A stretch of 64,000 nt of DNA from Ruminococcus sp. (GTDB lineage Bacteria; Bacillota; Clostridia; Oscillospirales; Ruminococcaceae). Below are positions 50,420 to 58,534 of this stretch, piece after piece. Numbering within the stretch: position 1 is the first letter of the stretch; every line of letters begins with the position of its first letter. The translations under genes and the position numbers were made by a program. The stretch lies in assembly GCA_023667165.1 (NCBI GenBank), contig JAMPAO010000001.1:35825-99824 (forward strand). The letters are read 5' to 3'. The notes below the pieces were generated by a model that worked only from the letters and a program-made list of their open reading frames with translations, was not told where the DNA came from and searched no databases.

Positions 50420-51700
50420 TTATTTCATCGCTTGAAGCGCCCTTTTGCCTATATCACGGCGGTAATGGGCATTTTCAAACGAAATGCTTTCCACCGCTTT
50501 ATAGGATCTGTCAAGCGCGCTCCTGAGATCGCCGCCTGCCGCCGTAACGCCGAGAACCCGTCCGCCGCTTGTAAGAAATTTTCCGTCCTTGAAAGCAGTT
50601 CCGGCATGATAGACAAAAACTCCCTCGGTCTGCCCTTTATTGTCAAGACCGCCTATCTCCAACCCCTTGGGATATGAAAGAGGATATCCTCCCGACGCCA
50701 TTATTACGCAGGCGCAGCATTCTTTCTTCCATTTAACGTCAACGCCGGCAAGCTCGCCCTTACAAACCGCCTCGAATATCTCACAGAGATCCGAGTCCAG
50801 CAGAGGCAGAACCACCTGAGTTTCGGGATCTCCGAAGCGGCAGTTATATTCTATTACCTTAGGTCCCTTTGGCGTGATCATAAGACCGAAATACAGACAG
50901 CCCTTGAATGTTCTGCCCTCCTTATTCATGGCGTTTATTGTCGGCAGGAATATCTTTTCCATGCATTCCTCCGCAATTTCATCGGTATAGTAAGGATTTG
51001 GCGCAACGGTGCCCATTCCTCCGGTATTGAGTCCTTCATCGTTGTCATATGCCCGCTTGTGATCCATGGATGATATCATAGGGACTACAGTTTTGCCGTC
51101 CGTAAAGGAAAGCACCGATACCTCGGGACCCGTAAGATATTCCTCGATAACTACGGTCGCGCTGCTGTCGCCGAATTTTCTGCCGTCTATCATTTCCCGC
51201 ACGGCAGAAACAGCCTCCTCCTCGTTTTGAGCGATTATGACCCCCTTGCCCAACGCAAGACCGTCCGCTTTTATTACCGCAGGATAACTGTTCTGCTTTT
51301 TTAGATACTCTATAGCCGATTCACTGTCGGAAAACACCTCGTAAAACGCCGTTGGGATATTGTACTTTTTCATCAGTTCCTTGGAAAACACCTTGCTGCC
51401 CTCGATTATTGCAGCCGCCTTATTCGGGCCGAAAGCGGCTATCCCCTCCGCAGTCAGTACGTCTACCATTCCCATAACGAGAGGATCGTCGGGAGCGACT
51501 ACCACCATATCCACCGCCAGCTTTTTTGCCAGGCTCACAACCCCCTCTATGTCTGTTGCTTTAATGTCAAAGCATTCGGCATAACGGGATATTCCGCCGT
51601 TTCCGGGAGTACAGTAAAGCTTGTTCACCCTCTTGCTTTCGGAGAGCTTCATAATGATAGCGTGTTCCCGTCCGCCGCCGCCTATTACAAGTATATCCAT
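50420..51700 (-). CDS. purD: Phosphoribosylamine-glycine ligase PurD
   Basis: PurD makes GAR from phosphoribosylamine, glycine and ATP, step 2 of purine synthesis. The 426-residue ATP-grasp enzyme has LVIGGGGREHAI at the start, APDDPLVMGM, IKADGLALGKGVIIA, LTGPEVSVLSFTDG and CRFGDPETQVVLPLL. The ATG at 51700 has AAAGGACGG upstream; the longer frame starts without SD. It follows a lipoprotein gene by 14 nt. Confidence 0.97.
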   Translation of the reverse strand: MDILVIGGGGREHAIIMKLSESKRVNKLYCTPGNGGISRYAECFDIKATDIEGVVSLAKKLAVDMVVVAPDDPLVMGMVDVLTAEGIAAFGPNKAAAIIEGSKVFSKELMKKYNIPTAFYEVFSDSESAIEYLKKQNSYPAVIKADGLALGKGVIIAQNEEEAVSAVREMIDGRKFGDSSATVVIEEYLTGPEVSVLSFTDGKTVVPMISSMDHKRAYDNDEGLNTGGMGTVAPNPYYTDEIAEECMEKIFLPTINAMNKEGRTFKGCLYFGLMITPKGPKVIEYNCRFGDPETQVVLPLLDSDLCEIFEAVCKGELAGVDVKWKKECCACVIMASGGYPLSYPKGLEIGGLDNKGQTEGVFVYHAGTAFKDGKFLTSGGRVLGVTAAGGDLRSALDRSYKAVESISFENAHYRRDIGKRALQAMK

Positions 51701-51714
51701 AATTATCCGTCCTT

Positions 51715-52524
51715 TCATATTTGCTGATTTTCGCCGTTTACCGAATCAAAACTGATCGAATTCAGCATTTTTTCAAAATCGGCGAATGCGGCATCGTAGG
51801 ACGACAGATATGAAGTAAATGTAACGATATACTGATCTGCACCGTTTAAGAACATATACTGAGTCATTCTCATATCTTCATCTGCGCCGAATATCTCCTT
51901 GCTTCCCAGAACATCTATTTTAAGGCAGCTTTTGCCGTTTACATCAACAGTTTCACTGCCCCGATAGGTAAAGCCGTCCATTGATTTATACTGATTTTCC
52001 ACTACCGCCGCAAAAATGGAGAGATCAACGTCGCTGCCGAGATCGCCTATCTCATTTACAACAATGTTGGCGTTTGTCGTATAATCATCGGTATAGTAAA
52101 ACAAAGCGTCGCTCATGCCGAGTATGTCCTCTTCGTTTATGTCAATGTCTAAATCGGAATCTCCCGCAAACTTTGCCACCATGTCTATATATTCGGTAAA
52201 ATCTATCCATTTATCCGAATCGACGGTAAGAGTATAGCCGCTGCCCTTGAATACGTCGTCGTTTATATTTTCATTATCGTCTTGCCGTTCGGTCTGAGTT
52301 TCCGTTTCGCTTTCGGTCCGGGACTCCGTTTCCGTATTGCTCTCCGTTTCGGATTCGGCTTCGGTTTCCGTTTCCTGCGATATTTCTTCCGTAATATCCG
52401 CCTGACTTGTTTCCGGAGAGGGGATCGTACCGTTGTCGGCGCCGCTTTCATTGCCGCCCGTGCATGCGGATAATACCGTCATCATTGCTGCCGCAAGAGC
52501 AGCCGCTAAAATTTTTCTTTTCAT
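51715..52524 (-). CDS. Lipoprotein with Thr/Glu-rich linker
   Basis: The 269-residue lipoprotein has signal ending VLSAC (lipid Cys about 21), a long linker of alternating Glu, Thr and Ser (about 45-82), then a globular domain of about 175 residues ending with a helix AAFADFEKMLNSISFDS. The domain resembles extracytoplasmic proteins of the PsbP/DUF-type that monitor fit of a beta sheet, but I do not recognise a family. The ATG at 52524 has GAAAGGA upstream. It sits between the AICAR transformylase and purD genes, an odd place for an envelope protein. Confidence 0.8.
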   Translation of the reverse strand: MKRKILAAALAAAMMTVLSACTGGNESGADNGTIPSPETSQADITEEISQETETEAESETESNTETESRTESETETQTERQDDNENINDDVFKGSGYTLTVDSDKWIDFTEYIDMVAKFAGDSDLDIDINEEDILGMSDALFYYTDDYTTNANIVVNEIGDLGSDVDLSIFAAVVENQYKSMDGFTYRGSETVDVNGKSCLKIDVLGSKEIFGADEDMRMTQYMFLNGADQYIVTFTSYLSSYDAAFADFEKMLNSISFDSVNGENQQI

Positions 52525-52566
52525 CTTTGCAAATCCTTTCAAATTTTATGTATTTCTGCCGCATTA

Positions 52567-53745
52567 TCAGTGATGGAAAAGCCTTATGCCCGTAAACGCC
52601 ATAGCAATATCATACTTATTGCAGGTGTCTATAACGTTATCGTCACGGATAGAGCCGCCCGGCTGAGCTATGTATTCAACTCCCGATTTACGCGCCCTTT
52701 CGATATTGTCGCCGAAAGGGAAGAAAGCGTCGGAGCCCAACGAAACGCCTCTGTTTTCCGCAAGCCATGCTTTTTTCTCCTCCGATGTGAATACAGATGG
52801 CTTTGTCTTGAATATCTGCTGCCACTGCCCCTCAGCCAGCACATCCATATATTCATCGGAAATATACACATCTATGGCATTGTCACGATCCGCTCTTTTT
52901 ATGGAATCCGCAAAATCAAGTCCCATTACCTTGGGCGACTGCCTAAGCCACCAATTGTCGGCTTTTTGTCCCGCAAGACGGGTACAGTGTATCCTTGACT
53001 GCTGCCCTGCACCTATGCCGATCGCCTGACCGTCCTTGACGTAGCAGACGGAATTTGACTGGGTATATTTAAGAGTGATAAGAGATATGAGCAGATCCCG
53101 CTTTTTGTCCTCGGGTATATCCTTATTGTTTGTTACCACATTTTCAAGGAGAGAATTTCCTATATCAAGCTCGTTTCTGCCCTGCTCGAAGGTAACGCCG
53201 AAAACCTGCTTTCTTTCTGTCGGATCTGGAACATAGCCTTCATCTATCTTAATGATGTTATATGTGCCTTTTCTCTTGGACTTAAGTATCTCCAATGCCT
53301 CCGGTTCATAACCCGGTGCAATAATTCCGTCGGACACCTCACGCTGTATCATTTTTGCGGTGCAGACGTCGCACACGTCGGAAATCGCAATGAAATCTCC
53401 GTAAGAGGACATTCTGTCAGCTCCTCTTGCCCTTGCGTAAGCGCTTGCAAGAGGGGTAAGCTCGCCCAGATCATCCACCCAGTATATTTTGCGTAGGGTT
53501 TCCGACAACGGCTGACCTACAGCCGCCCCCGCAGGAGATACGTGCTTGAATGAAGCTGCCGCGCACATTCCCGACGCCTTTTTAAGCTCTCTTACAAGCT
53601 GCCAGCCGTTAAAGGCGTCAAGCAGATTTATATACCCCGGTTTGCCGTTGAGCACTTCTATGGGCAGGTCGGAGCCTGTTTCCATAAATATCCTTGACGG
53701 TTTTTGATTGGGGTTGCAGCCGTATTTTAATTGCATTTCGTTCAT
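52567..53745 (-). CDS. AICAR formyltransferase (stand-alone PurH transformylase)
   Basis: This enzyme adds the last carbon of the purine ring, using 10-formyl-THF on AICAR. The 392-residue product corresponds to the transformylase part of PurH only: CNPNQKPSRIF near the start, SFKHVSPAGAAVG with the catalytic Lys-His pair at about 66-68, YTQSNSVCYVKDGQAIGIGAGQQSRIHCTRLAG, DAFFPFGDNI and QPGGSIRDD. The MGS-like IMP cyclohydrolase domain of bifunctional PurH is absent. That role is filled by the neighbouring PurO-like gene, 33 nt upstream. Confidence 0.93.
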   Translation of the reverse strand: MNEMQLKYGCNPNQKPSRIFMETGSDLPIEVLNGKPGYINLLDAFNGWQLVRELKKASGMCAAASFKHVSPAGAAVGQPLSETLRKIYWVDDLGELTPLASAYARARGADRMSSYGDFIAISDVCDVCTAKMIQREVSDGIIAPGYEPEALEILKSKRKGTYNIIKIDEGYVPDPTERKQVFGVTFEQGRNELDIGNSLLENVVTNNKDIPEDKKRDLLISLITLKYTQSNSVCYVKDGQAIGIGAGQQSRIHCTRLAGQKADNWWLRQSPKVMGLDFADSIKRADRDNAIDVYISDEYMDVLAEGQWQQIFKTKPSVFTSEEKKAWLAENRGVSLGSDAFFPFGDNIERARKSGVEYIAQPGGSIRDDNVIDTCNKYDIAMAFTGIRLFHH

Positions 53746-53778
53746 GGTTTTTACCTCCGGATAAAATTATTATTGAAC

Positions 53779-54495
53779 TTATTTATTTTTATTGATTATT
53801 CTGCTTTCATACTTTCCTGTTTCGATATCAATATATCTTACAAAGAGAGAGATTTTGTTGTCATCGTTGAGATTATCCCATATATGGCTCGTAAAACTGT
53901 CTATATCCATATTAGGAAGCTCAACCGTTTTAGGCTCGCCCTCAAAGCTGGGAAGCGGGTCGCCCGCGCCGCTGTAGGTGTGGATAAACTTCATTCTGCC
54001 GCATATGGGACTGCTGTAAGCATATGTATAACGCTGACAGGAGGAATCGTTTCCCTCCGCGCTTTTAAGTATAGACATAGCAAAGTTCATCTCACCGTTG
54101 TCAAGGTGAACTATCCCCGATATCCTGGGAGTAAAGTTTGGAGCGTCGTCCTCAAACTCGCGGGTGCGCAGAGCCTGCTCAAAGGTAAGCTGCCTGTCCA
54201 TAAGCTCGTAAAGAGTGTCCGTCTGGTCGCCGTTGGTGACAATGGTCTTATTGCCGAGAACCCGAACGGGGAAATATATAACAAGATGAGGGTCGGTCAT
54301 TTTTGCGGGATCGAACGCCTGAGTTCTTATACCCTCCCCCTCCTCAACAAAAACGCGGTTGCGGCTGTTCTCGCTCCTGCCCATGATAAAATAGGCAATG
54401 ACAGCCTTTTTGCCGTCTGGGGATCTTCCTATCATTATTCCCCTGCCATGGTAATCCATTGAGCCGAGCTCTTCTTTAACGGTTTTGATCTTCAT
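53779..54495 (-). CDS. purO: IMP cyclohydrolase, PurO-like
   Basis: This enzyme closes the ring of FAICAR to IMP, the last step of the pathway. The 238-residue product is unrelated to the PurH cyclohydrolase domain and instead resembles the archaeal PurO family: YHGRGIMIGRSPDGKKAVIAYFIMGRSENSRNR at the start, then PHLVIYFPVR, NGDQTDTLYE and ETGKYESRI. The ATG at 54495 has AGGAGG 7 nt upstream. It stands next to the stand-alone AICAR transformylase, so the two together replace the usual bifunctional PurH. Confidence 0.88.
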   Translation of the reverse strand: MKIKTVKEELGSMDYHGRGIMIGRSPDGKKAVIAYFIMGRSENSRNRVFVEEGEGIRTQAFDPAKMTDPHLVIYFPVRVLGNKTIVTNGDQTDTLYELMDRQLTFEQALRTREFEDDAPNFTPRISGIVHLDNGEMNFAMSILKSAEGNDSSCQRYTYAYSSPICGRMKFIHTYSGAGDPLPSFEGEPKTVELPNMDIDSFTSHIWDNLNDDNKISLFVRYIDIETGKYESRIINKNK

Positions 54496-54506
54496 AAAAA
54501 TACCTC

Positions 54507-55238
54507 CTAAAATTTTCCAAAAAAGCATTCCGTTGTATACGGTATATCGACCCTGCCGCCCTGCTGATACTTTTCAAAAAGCCTCTGCATTTCGGCGGCT
54601 TGAACCTCATAAGCGGCAGTACCCCTTTCCGGCGCATACGACCTGGACATCTCGCAGCCTACATATTGCTCCATATCCATGGTCATAGTCTGTAAAAAGC
54701 TGATCTCCTCATATTCCGAAAAATATTTTTCGGGGGCGAATTTGCCGTCAGAACGGCTCAGATCGTTCTTTCCGGCGTTGCGCTGCCGTCCGTAACGGTT
54801 GAAAATATCGCTGCGCTCCCTTTGCATATCGGTATCGGTACGGGTGTTCCATATAATGGCAAGCCTGCCGTCAGGGGCAAATATCCTTTTGCATTCCGCC
54901 TTGAATTTTGCTGCGTCAAACCAGTGAAAAGCCTGCGCCGCAGTTACAAGTCCGATACTGCCCGATGCAATGCCGGTATCCTCCGCAGGAGCGTTCACCG
55001 CTTCGATATCGGGAAGATTTTCCCGCAGCCTTTCAAGCATATCCGCGTTAGGCTCAACGGCGGTTATCTTCCAAGACTTTGCCGAAAGGCATTTGGTAAA
55101 TATCCCGGTTCCAGCGCCTATGTCCGCAGCAGCGTCGGCGCGTGTTTTTTCATAAAGCCAATTTATAAGCTCCGCAGGATAGGCGGGACGGTATTTATCA
55201 TACAGATCCGCTTTTCCTGTAAATTTTTCCTCGTTCAT
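54507..55238 (-). CDS. Class I SAM-dependent methyltransferase
   Basis: The 243-residue methyltransferase has motif I AADIGAGTGIFTKCL at about 38-52, ITAVEPNADML, then GLVTAAQAFHWFD and GRLAIIWNTR. The AFHWFD segment is typical of the type 11 group related to trans-aconitate methyltransferase, but the substrate is not known. The ATG at 55238 has AAAGGAGGG upstream. It is one of three methyltransferases inserted in the purine gene cluster. Confidence 0.88.
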   Translation of the reverse strand: MNEEKFTGKADLYDKYRPAYPAELINWLYEKTRADAAADIGAGTGIFTKCLSAKSWKITAVEPNADMLERLRENLPDIEAVNAPAEDTGIASGSIGLVTAAQAFHWFDAAKFKAECKRIFAPDGRLAIIWNTRTDTDMQRERSDIFNRYGRQRNAGKNDLSRSDGKFAPEKYFSEYEEISFLQTMTMDMEQYVGCEMSRSYAPERGTAAYEVQAAEMQRLFEKYQQGGRVDIPYTTECFFGKF

Positions 55239-55252
55239 TTTACCCTCCTTTA

Positions 55253-55702
55253 TTACTTCAGGACAGACTTCCACCTGTCATTTTCCCTGTAACAATAAAT
55301 CTCGCTGAGATCGTCGTCTAAAAATAACTTGAAAGATTCCGCCATATTGCCCGCAAGTTCAAGACTTAAAAAATCATTTTTGTTTACCCAGTAGACCTCT
55401 CCTTCCTCGGAGGAACGGAGATTGCCGGAAAATTTGTCCGTTTTGTAAAACAAGACCGTATACCTTGATCCGTCACCGTTTACCCAGTCTTTTATGCCGC
55501 ATAGCTGCACAGAGCGGACAGTAAGTCCCGTTTCCTCGAATACCTCGCGAATTACGGCGTCGGTAAAGGATTCACCTTTTTCAACATGACCTCCGGGGAA
55601 AGCTATGCCTTTCCATTTTGGGTCGACCCTGTCCTGCACGAGGATTTTATCCCCGTCATATACCATACACATATTGGTAAGCTCGATCGTTTCCGTGCGC
55701 AT
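55253..55702 (-). CDS. NUDIX hydrolase (8-oxo-dGTPase-like)
   Basis: The 149-residue pyrophosphohydrolase has an intact NUDIX box, GHVEKGESFTDAVIREVFEE followed by TGL, at about 38-60, and an N-terminal strand ELTNMCMVYDGDKILVQDR typical of MutT/8-oxo-dGTP diphosphatase-like proteins. The ATG at 55702 has GGAGG 6 nt upstream. Nucleotide clean-up would suit its place among purine genes, but the substrate is inferred. Confidence 0.9.
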   Translation of the reverse strand: MRTETIELTNMCMVYDGDKILVQDRVDPKWKGIAFPGGHVEKGESFTDAVIREVFEETGLTVRSVQLCGIKDWVNGDGSRYTVLFYKTDKFSGNLRSSEEGEVYWVNKNDFLSLELAGNMAESFKLFLDDDLSEIYCYRENDRWKSVLK

Positions 55703-55765
55703 TACTTTCCTCCTCTGTATATCAAAATACAAGCGTTCTCATTTCAAAAAGCATTGTTCCCCGTT

Positions 55766-56185
55766 TCATTTAAAACCGATGCGCATTTTTACGGCAGTAA
55801 ATGCAAATACTCCGCCTGCGGCAGTAAAAATCACACCCACAAAAAGCGTTATCGCCGTACCGCAGCGTTCGTATATTTTTCCGTCACCGTAAATATAAAG
55901 TGTGGCTTCCGAACCTATTTCCGCAGCTTTTGAGCTTGACACAGAGCTTTTATAGATTTTGAGTTCCCCGTTGTCGTAATACTCATAAACCGGAGCATAC
56001 AGAAATTTTCGTTGGGAATGACCCTTTGACCGCACTCTGACGACATCGGTCACAGTGGCGTTTACCCGACGGCTGATGTTCATACGGGAAACAGTCACCG
56101 CCGAACCTATAAGCAGACCTATCCCTATAGCAAGGAAAAGTACCGTCATAATAACAACCGATACGGTTCTGTTTATATTTATCAT
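55766..56185 (-). CDS. DUF3592-like membrane protein
   Basis: The 139-residue protein has two membrane helices (about 8-32 and 104-128) flanking an extracytoplasmic beta-rich loop with ATVTDVVRVRS, YAPVYEYYDNGEL and GSEATLYIYGDGKI, as in the DUF3592 family of unknown function. The start at 56185 has an AGCAGG SD. It is flanked by purN (31 nt upstream) and the NUDIX gene. Confidence 0.75.
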   Translation of the reverse strand: MININRTVSVVIMTVLFLAIGIGLLIGSAVTVSRMNISRRVNATVTDVVRVRSKGHSQRKFLYAPVYEYYDNGELKIYKSSVSSSKAAEIGSEATLYIYGDGKIYERCGTAITLFVGVIFTAAGGVFAFTAVKMRIGFK

Positions 56186-56216
56186 AGAATACCTGCTTTC
56201 AAAAAGGAGAGCGGAT

Positions 56217-56843
56217 CTATTCCTCAACTATCGCTTTGCCGTTTTCAACGCGGATCTTATCCAGGCAGAACAGCGCAGCAGCTTTCGGCAGTATCTTCCA
56301 TTCAGCATTTTCCATGACGCGCCTTTGCAGCGTTTCGGGAGTATCGCTGTTTTTTACAATTACAGGCTCCTGCAAAATTATGGGACCGCCGTCGCATATC
56401 TCGTTGACAAAATGCACCGTCGCTCCCGTGACCTTTACCCCCTTTTCCAGCACCGCTTCATGGACGCGCAGTCCATAAAAGCCTTTGCCGCAGAACGAGG
56501 GAATAAGAGCCGGATGAACGTTCATCATCCTGTTGGGATAAGCGCGGCAGACCGTTTCGTCAAGAATAGTCATAAATCCCGCGTATACCACCAGATCTGC
56601 TTTCTCCTCCTGAAGAGCTTCAAGCATTGCCTTGCTGTACTCATGAACATCGGGAAAATCCCTGCGCGCAAGGACTCGTGTGCCTATGCCGTTTTGTCTT
56701 GCTCTTTCAAGAGCGTAAGCGTCGGATTTTGAGGATATAACGCAGGTAATTTTTCCGTTCGGCAGCTCTCCCCTTTTTTCCGCGTCGATAAGCGCCTGCA
56801 AATTTGTGCCGCCTCCCGAAACAAGAACAACTATGTTTTTCAT
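56217..56843 (-). CDS. purN: GAR formyltransferase PurN
   Basis: PurN transfers a formyl group from 10-formyl-THF to GAR, step 3 of purine synthesis. The 208-residue product has VLVSGGGTNLQALID at 6-20, YAGFMTILD, NVHPALIPSFCGKGFYGLRVHEAVL (with catalytic Asn-His) and VTGATVHFVNEICDGGPIILQ (His and Asp). Length and motifs are standard. Confidence 0.97.
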   Translation of the reverse strand: MKNIVVLVSGGGTNLQALIDAEKRGELPNGKITCVISSKSDAYALERARQNGIGTRVLARRDFPDVHEYSKAMLEALQEEKADLVVYAGFMTILDETVCRAYPNRMMNVHPALIPSFCGKGFYGLRVHEAVLEKGVKVTGATVHFVNEICDGGPIILQEPVIVKNSDTPETLQRRVMENAEWKILPKAAALFCLDKIRVENGKAIVEE

Positions 56844-56858
56844 ATTGACACTCCTTTC

Positions 56859-57248
56859 TCAGTCAAAGAAGCCGTTTGTTTCCATATTGCCGTCTTTAAG
56901 CTCCTTGCCGCCCCTAAAGCTGAAATATGCGGCAATAAAATACAATATATCTCCAAAAACAGAAAATCCTGCCATAAAGTTAAGTACTCCCGTCATTGCA
57001 CCCGCTTCTCCCAAAACTGAAATTATCATTCCCTTGAAAAATATCATCAGCATGGCAAATCCTATGCTGAGAGCAGCGGCGATAATATATATCACAGCCG
57101 CCGCAGACGCCGTTCCCTTTTTGGAGCTGCTGTAGCATATCCATGAAGTTATTCCCGCTATTATGCCGAAAATATTCAGCGACGGTATAGACCAGATCAA
57201 AGCGACGGTTCCCGCTATCATTGCATTTCTAAGGTTTTTGTTCTTCAT
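56859..57248 (-). CDS. Small integral membrane protein
   Basis: The 129-residue protein has four hydrophobic segments (about 8-36, 45-73, 77-90, 93-113) and a charged C-terminus ending in NGFFD. I do not recognise the family. It lies between purM and purN (15 nt before purN) and begins after the hairpin at 57271. Confidence 0.65.
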   Translation of the reverse strand: MKNKNLRNAMIAGTVALIWSIPSLNIFGIIAGITSWICYSSSKKGTASAAAVIYIIAAALSIGFAMLMIFFKGMIISVLGEAGAMTGVLNFMAGFSVFGDILYFIAAYFSFRGGKELKDGNMETNGFFD

Positions 57249-57270
57249 TGCAAAATCTCCTCATAAAAGC

Positions 57271-57299
57271 ATACGGCTGTATACAGTTACAGCCGTATT
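57271..57299 (-). terminator. Hairpin between purM and the membrane protein gene
   Basis: ATACGGCTGTA pairs perfectly with TACAGCCGTAT across a short loop, followed on the minus strand by GCTTTTATG. It is a weak terminator or processing site inside the purine operon. Confidence 0.5.
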
Positions 57300-57301
57300 A
57301 A

Positions 57302-57347
57302 GGCAATACCGCGCAAATCACGGCTAACGCCTCTGCGCGCGTTTTGC
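57302..57347 (+). repeat. Short dispersed hairpin repeat (copy 2)
   Basis: GGCAATACCGCGCAAA followed by GC-rich sequence ending GCGCGCG. The first 16 bases match the copy at 14833-14848 with one change. Confidence 0.4.
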
Positions 57348-57354
57348 TTGCATA

Positions 57355-58389
57355 TCAGCATATAATTACTCCCTCGTCGCTCTTTACAAGCTCACCCATA
57401 ACATACGCCTTTTCGCCTGCCGCTTCTATGGCGGCAACAGCCTTGTCGGCGTCCGTTTTATCGACAACGGCGACCATGCCCACGCCCATATTAAAGGTAT
57501 TGAACATATCTCTTTCGGGTATCTTTCCCGTTTTTGCAATAAGTTCAAAAATAGGCAGTACCTCTACGGCATTTCTTTCGATCTTAGCTGAAATGCCGTC
57601 GGGCAGGCTTCGGGGAATATTCTCGTAAAAGCCGCCGCCTGTAATATGGCTCAAGGATTTGACATTTACCGTTTCAAGGAGCTGTGATACAGCTTTTACA
57701 TATATTTTCGTGGGAGTAAGCAGGCACTCGCCCAGAGTAGTGCCGATATCCGACTGATGTCTTGCAAGATTCTGCTCGTTTACCGCAAACACCTTTCTTA
57801 CAAGAGAAAAGCCGTTAGAGTGTACTCCGCTTGATCTTATGGCGATAACAGCGTCCCCGGGTTTCTGCTTTGACGGGTCGATTATTTTGTCCTTATCCAC
57901 AACGCCTACCGTAAATCCCGCCAGATCGTATTCATCCTCCGGCATAAGTCCCGGATGCTCCGCCGTTTCGCCTCCGATAAGAGAACATCCGGCTTGAATG
58001 CAGCCCTCGGCAACCCCCGAAACTATCTCTGCCGTCTTCTCGGGGATATTCTTCCCGCAGGCGATATAGTCAAGGAAAAACAAAGGCTTAGCTCCGCAGC
58101 AGATAACATCGTTTACGCACATTGCAACACAGTCTATGCCCACCGTGCTGTGCTTGTCCATAATAAATGCCAGTTTTATTTTAGTACCTACACCGTCGGT
58201 ACCGGAAACAAGGACAGGCTTGCTTATTCCTGTCAAATCAAGCTCGAATAATCCTCCGAAACCGCCGATACCCGACAAAGCTCCCTTTGTCATAGTCTTT
58301 GCAACATGAGCCTTCATCAGCTCCACCGCTCTGTAGCCGGCAGTAACGTCAACGCCCGCCTCCTTGTAGCTTTCGGAAAAACTGTTCAT
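57355..58389 (-). CDS. purM: Phosphoribosylformylglycinamidine cyclo-ligase PurM
   Basis: PurM closes the imidazole ring to give AIR. The 344-residue AIR synthase has GYRAVELMKAHV, GGFGGLFELD, VSGTDGVGTK, DCVAMCVNDVICCGAKPLFFLDYIACGK, LIGGETAEHPG, IRSSGVHSNGFSLVRK and HITGGGFYENIPR. The ATG at 58389 has AAAGGAAG 7 nt upstream; the longer frame starts 13 codons earlier without SD. A 145-nt gap separates it from purF. Confidence 0.97.
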   Translation of the reverse strand: MNSFSESYKEAGVDVTAGYRAVELMKAHVAKTMTKGALSGIGGFGGLFELDLTGISKPVLVSGTDGVGTKIKLAFIMDKHSTVGIDCVAMCVNDVICCGAKPLFFLDYIACGKNIPEKTAEIVSGVAEGCIQAGCSLIGGETAEHPGLMPEDEYDLAGFTVGVVDKDKIIDPSKQKPGDAVIAIRSSGVHSNGFSLVRKVFAVNEQNLARHQSDIGTTLGECLLTPTKIYVKAVSQLLETVNVKSLSHITGGGFYENIPRSLPDGISAKIERNAVEVLPIFELIAKTGKIPERDMFNTFNMGVGMVAVVDKTDADKAVAAIEAAGEKAYVMGELVKSDEGVIIC

Positions 58390-58534
58390 ATCTGACTTCC
58401 TTTCATTTTTTGAAAATTGATTTTTCAAAGCTCTGCTTTATACTATTTTTACCCGATTTATACGGAGCTGCCTTTGGAAAAAAATGCTTCACCGGCTTCA
58501 GCCCCGGCATACGTTTCGCCGTCCGCATTTTTTG

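Noticed and set aside
52263..52451. Coding repeat or transposon in the Glu/Thr-rich stretch
   Set aside because: The low-complexity bases are explained by the lipoprotein's linker of alternating Glu, Thr and Ser codons.
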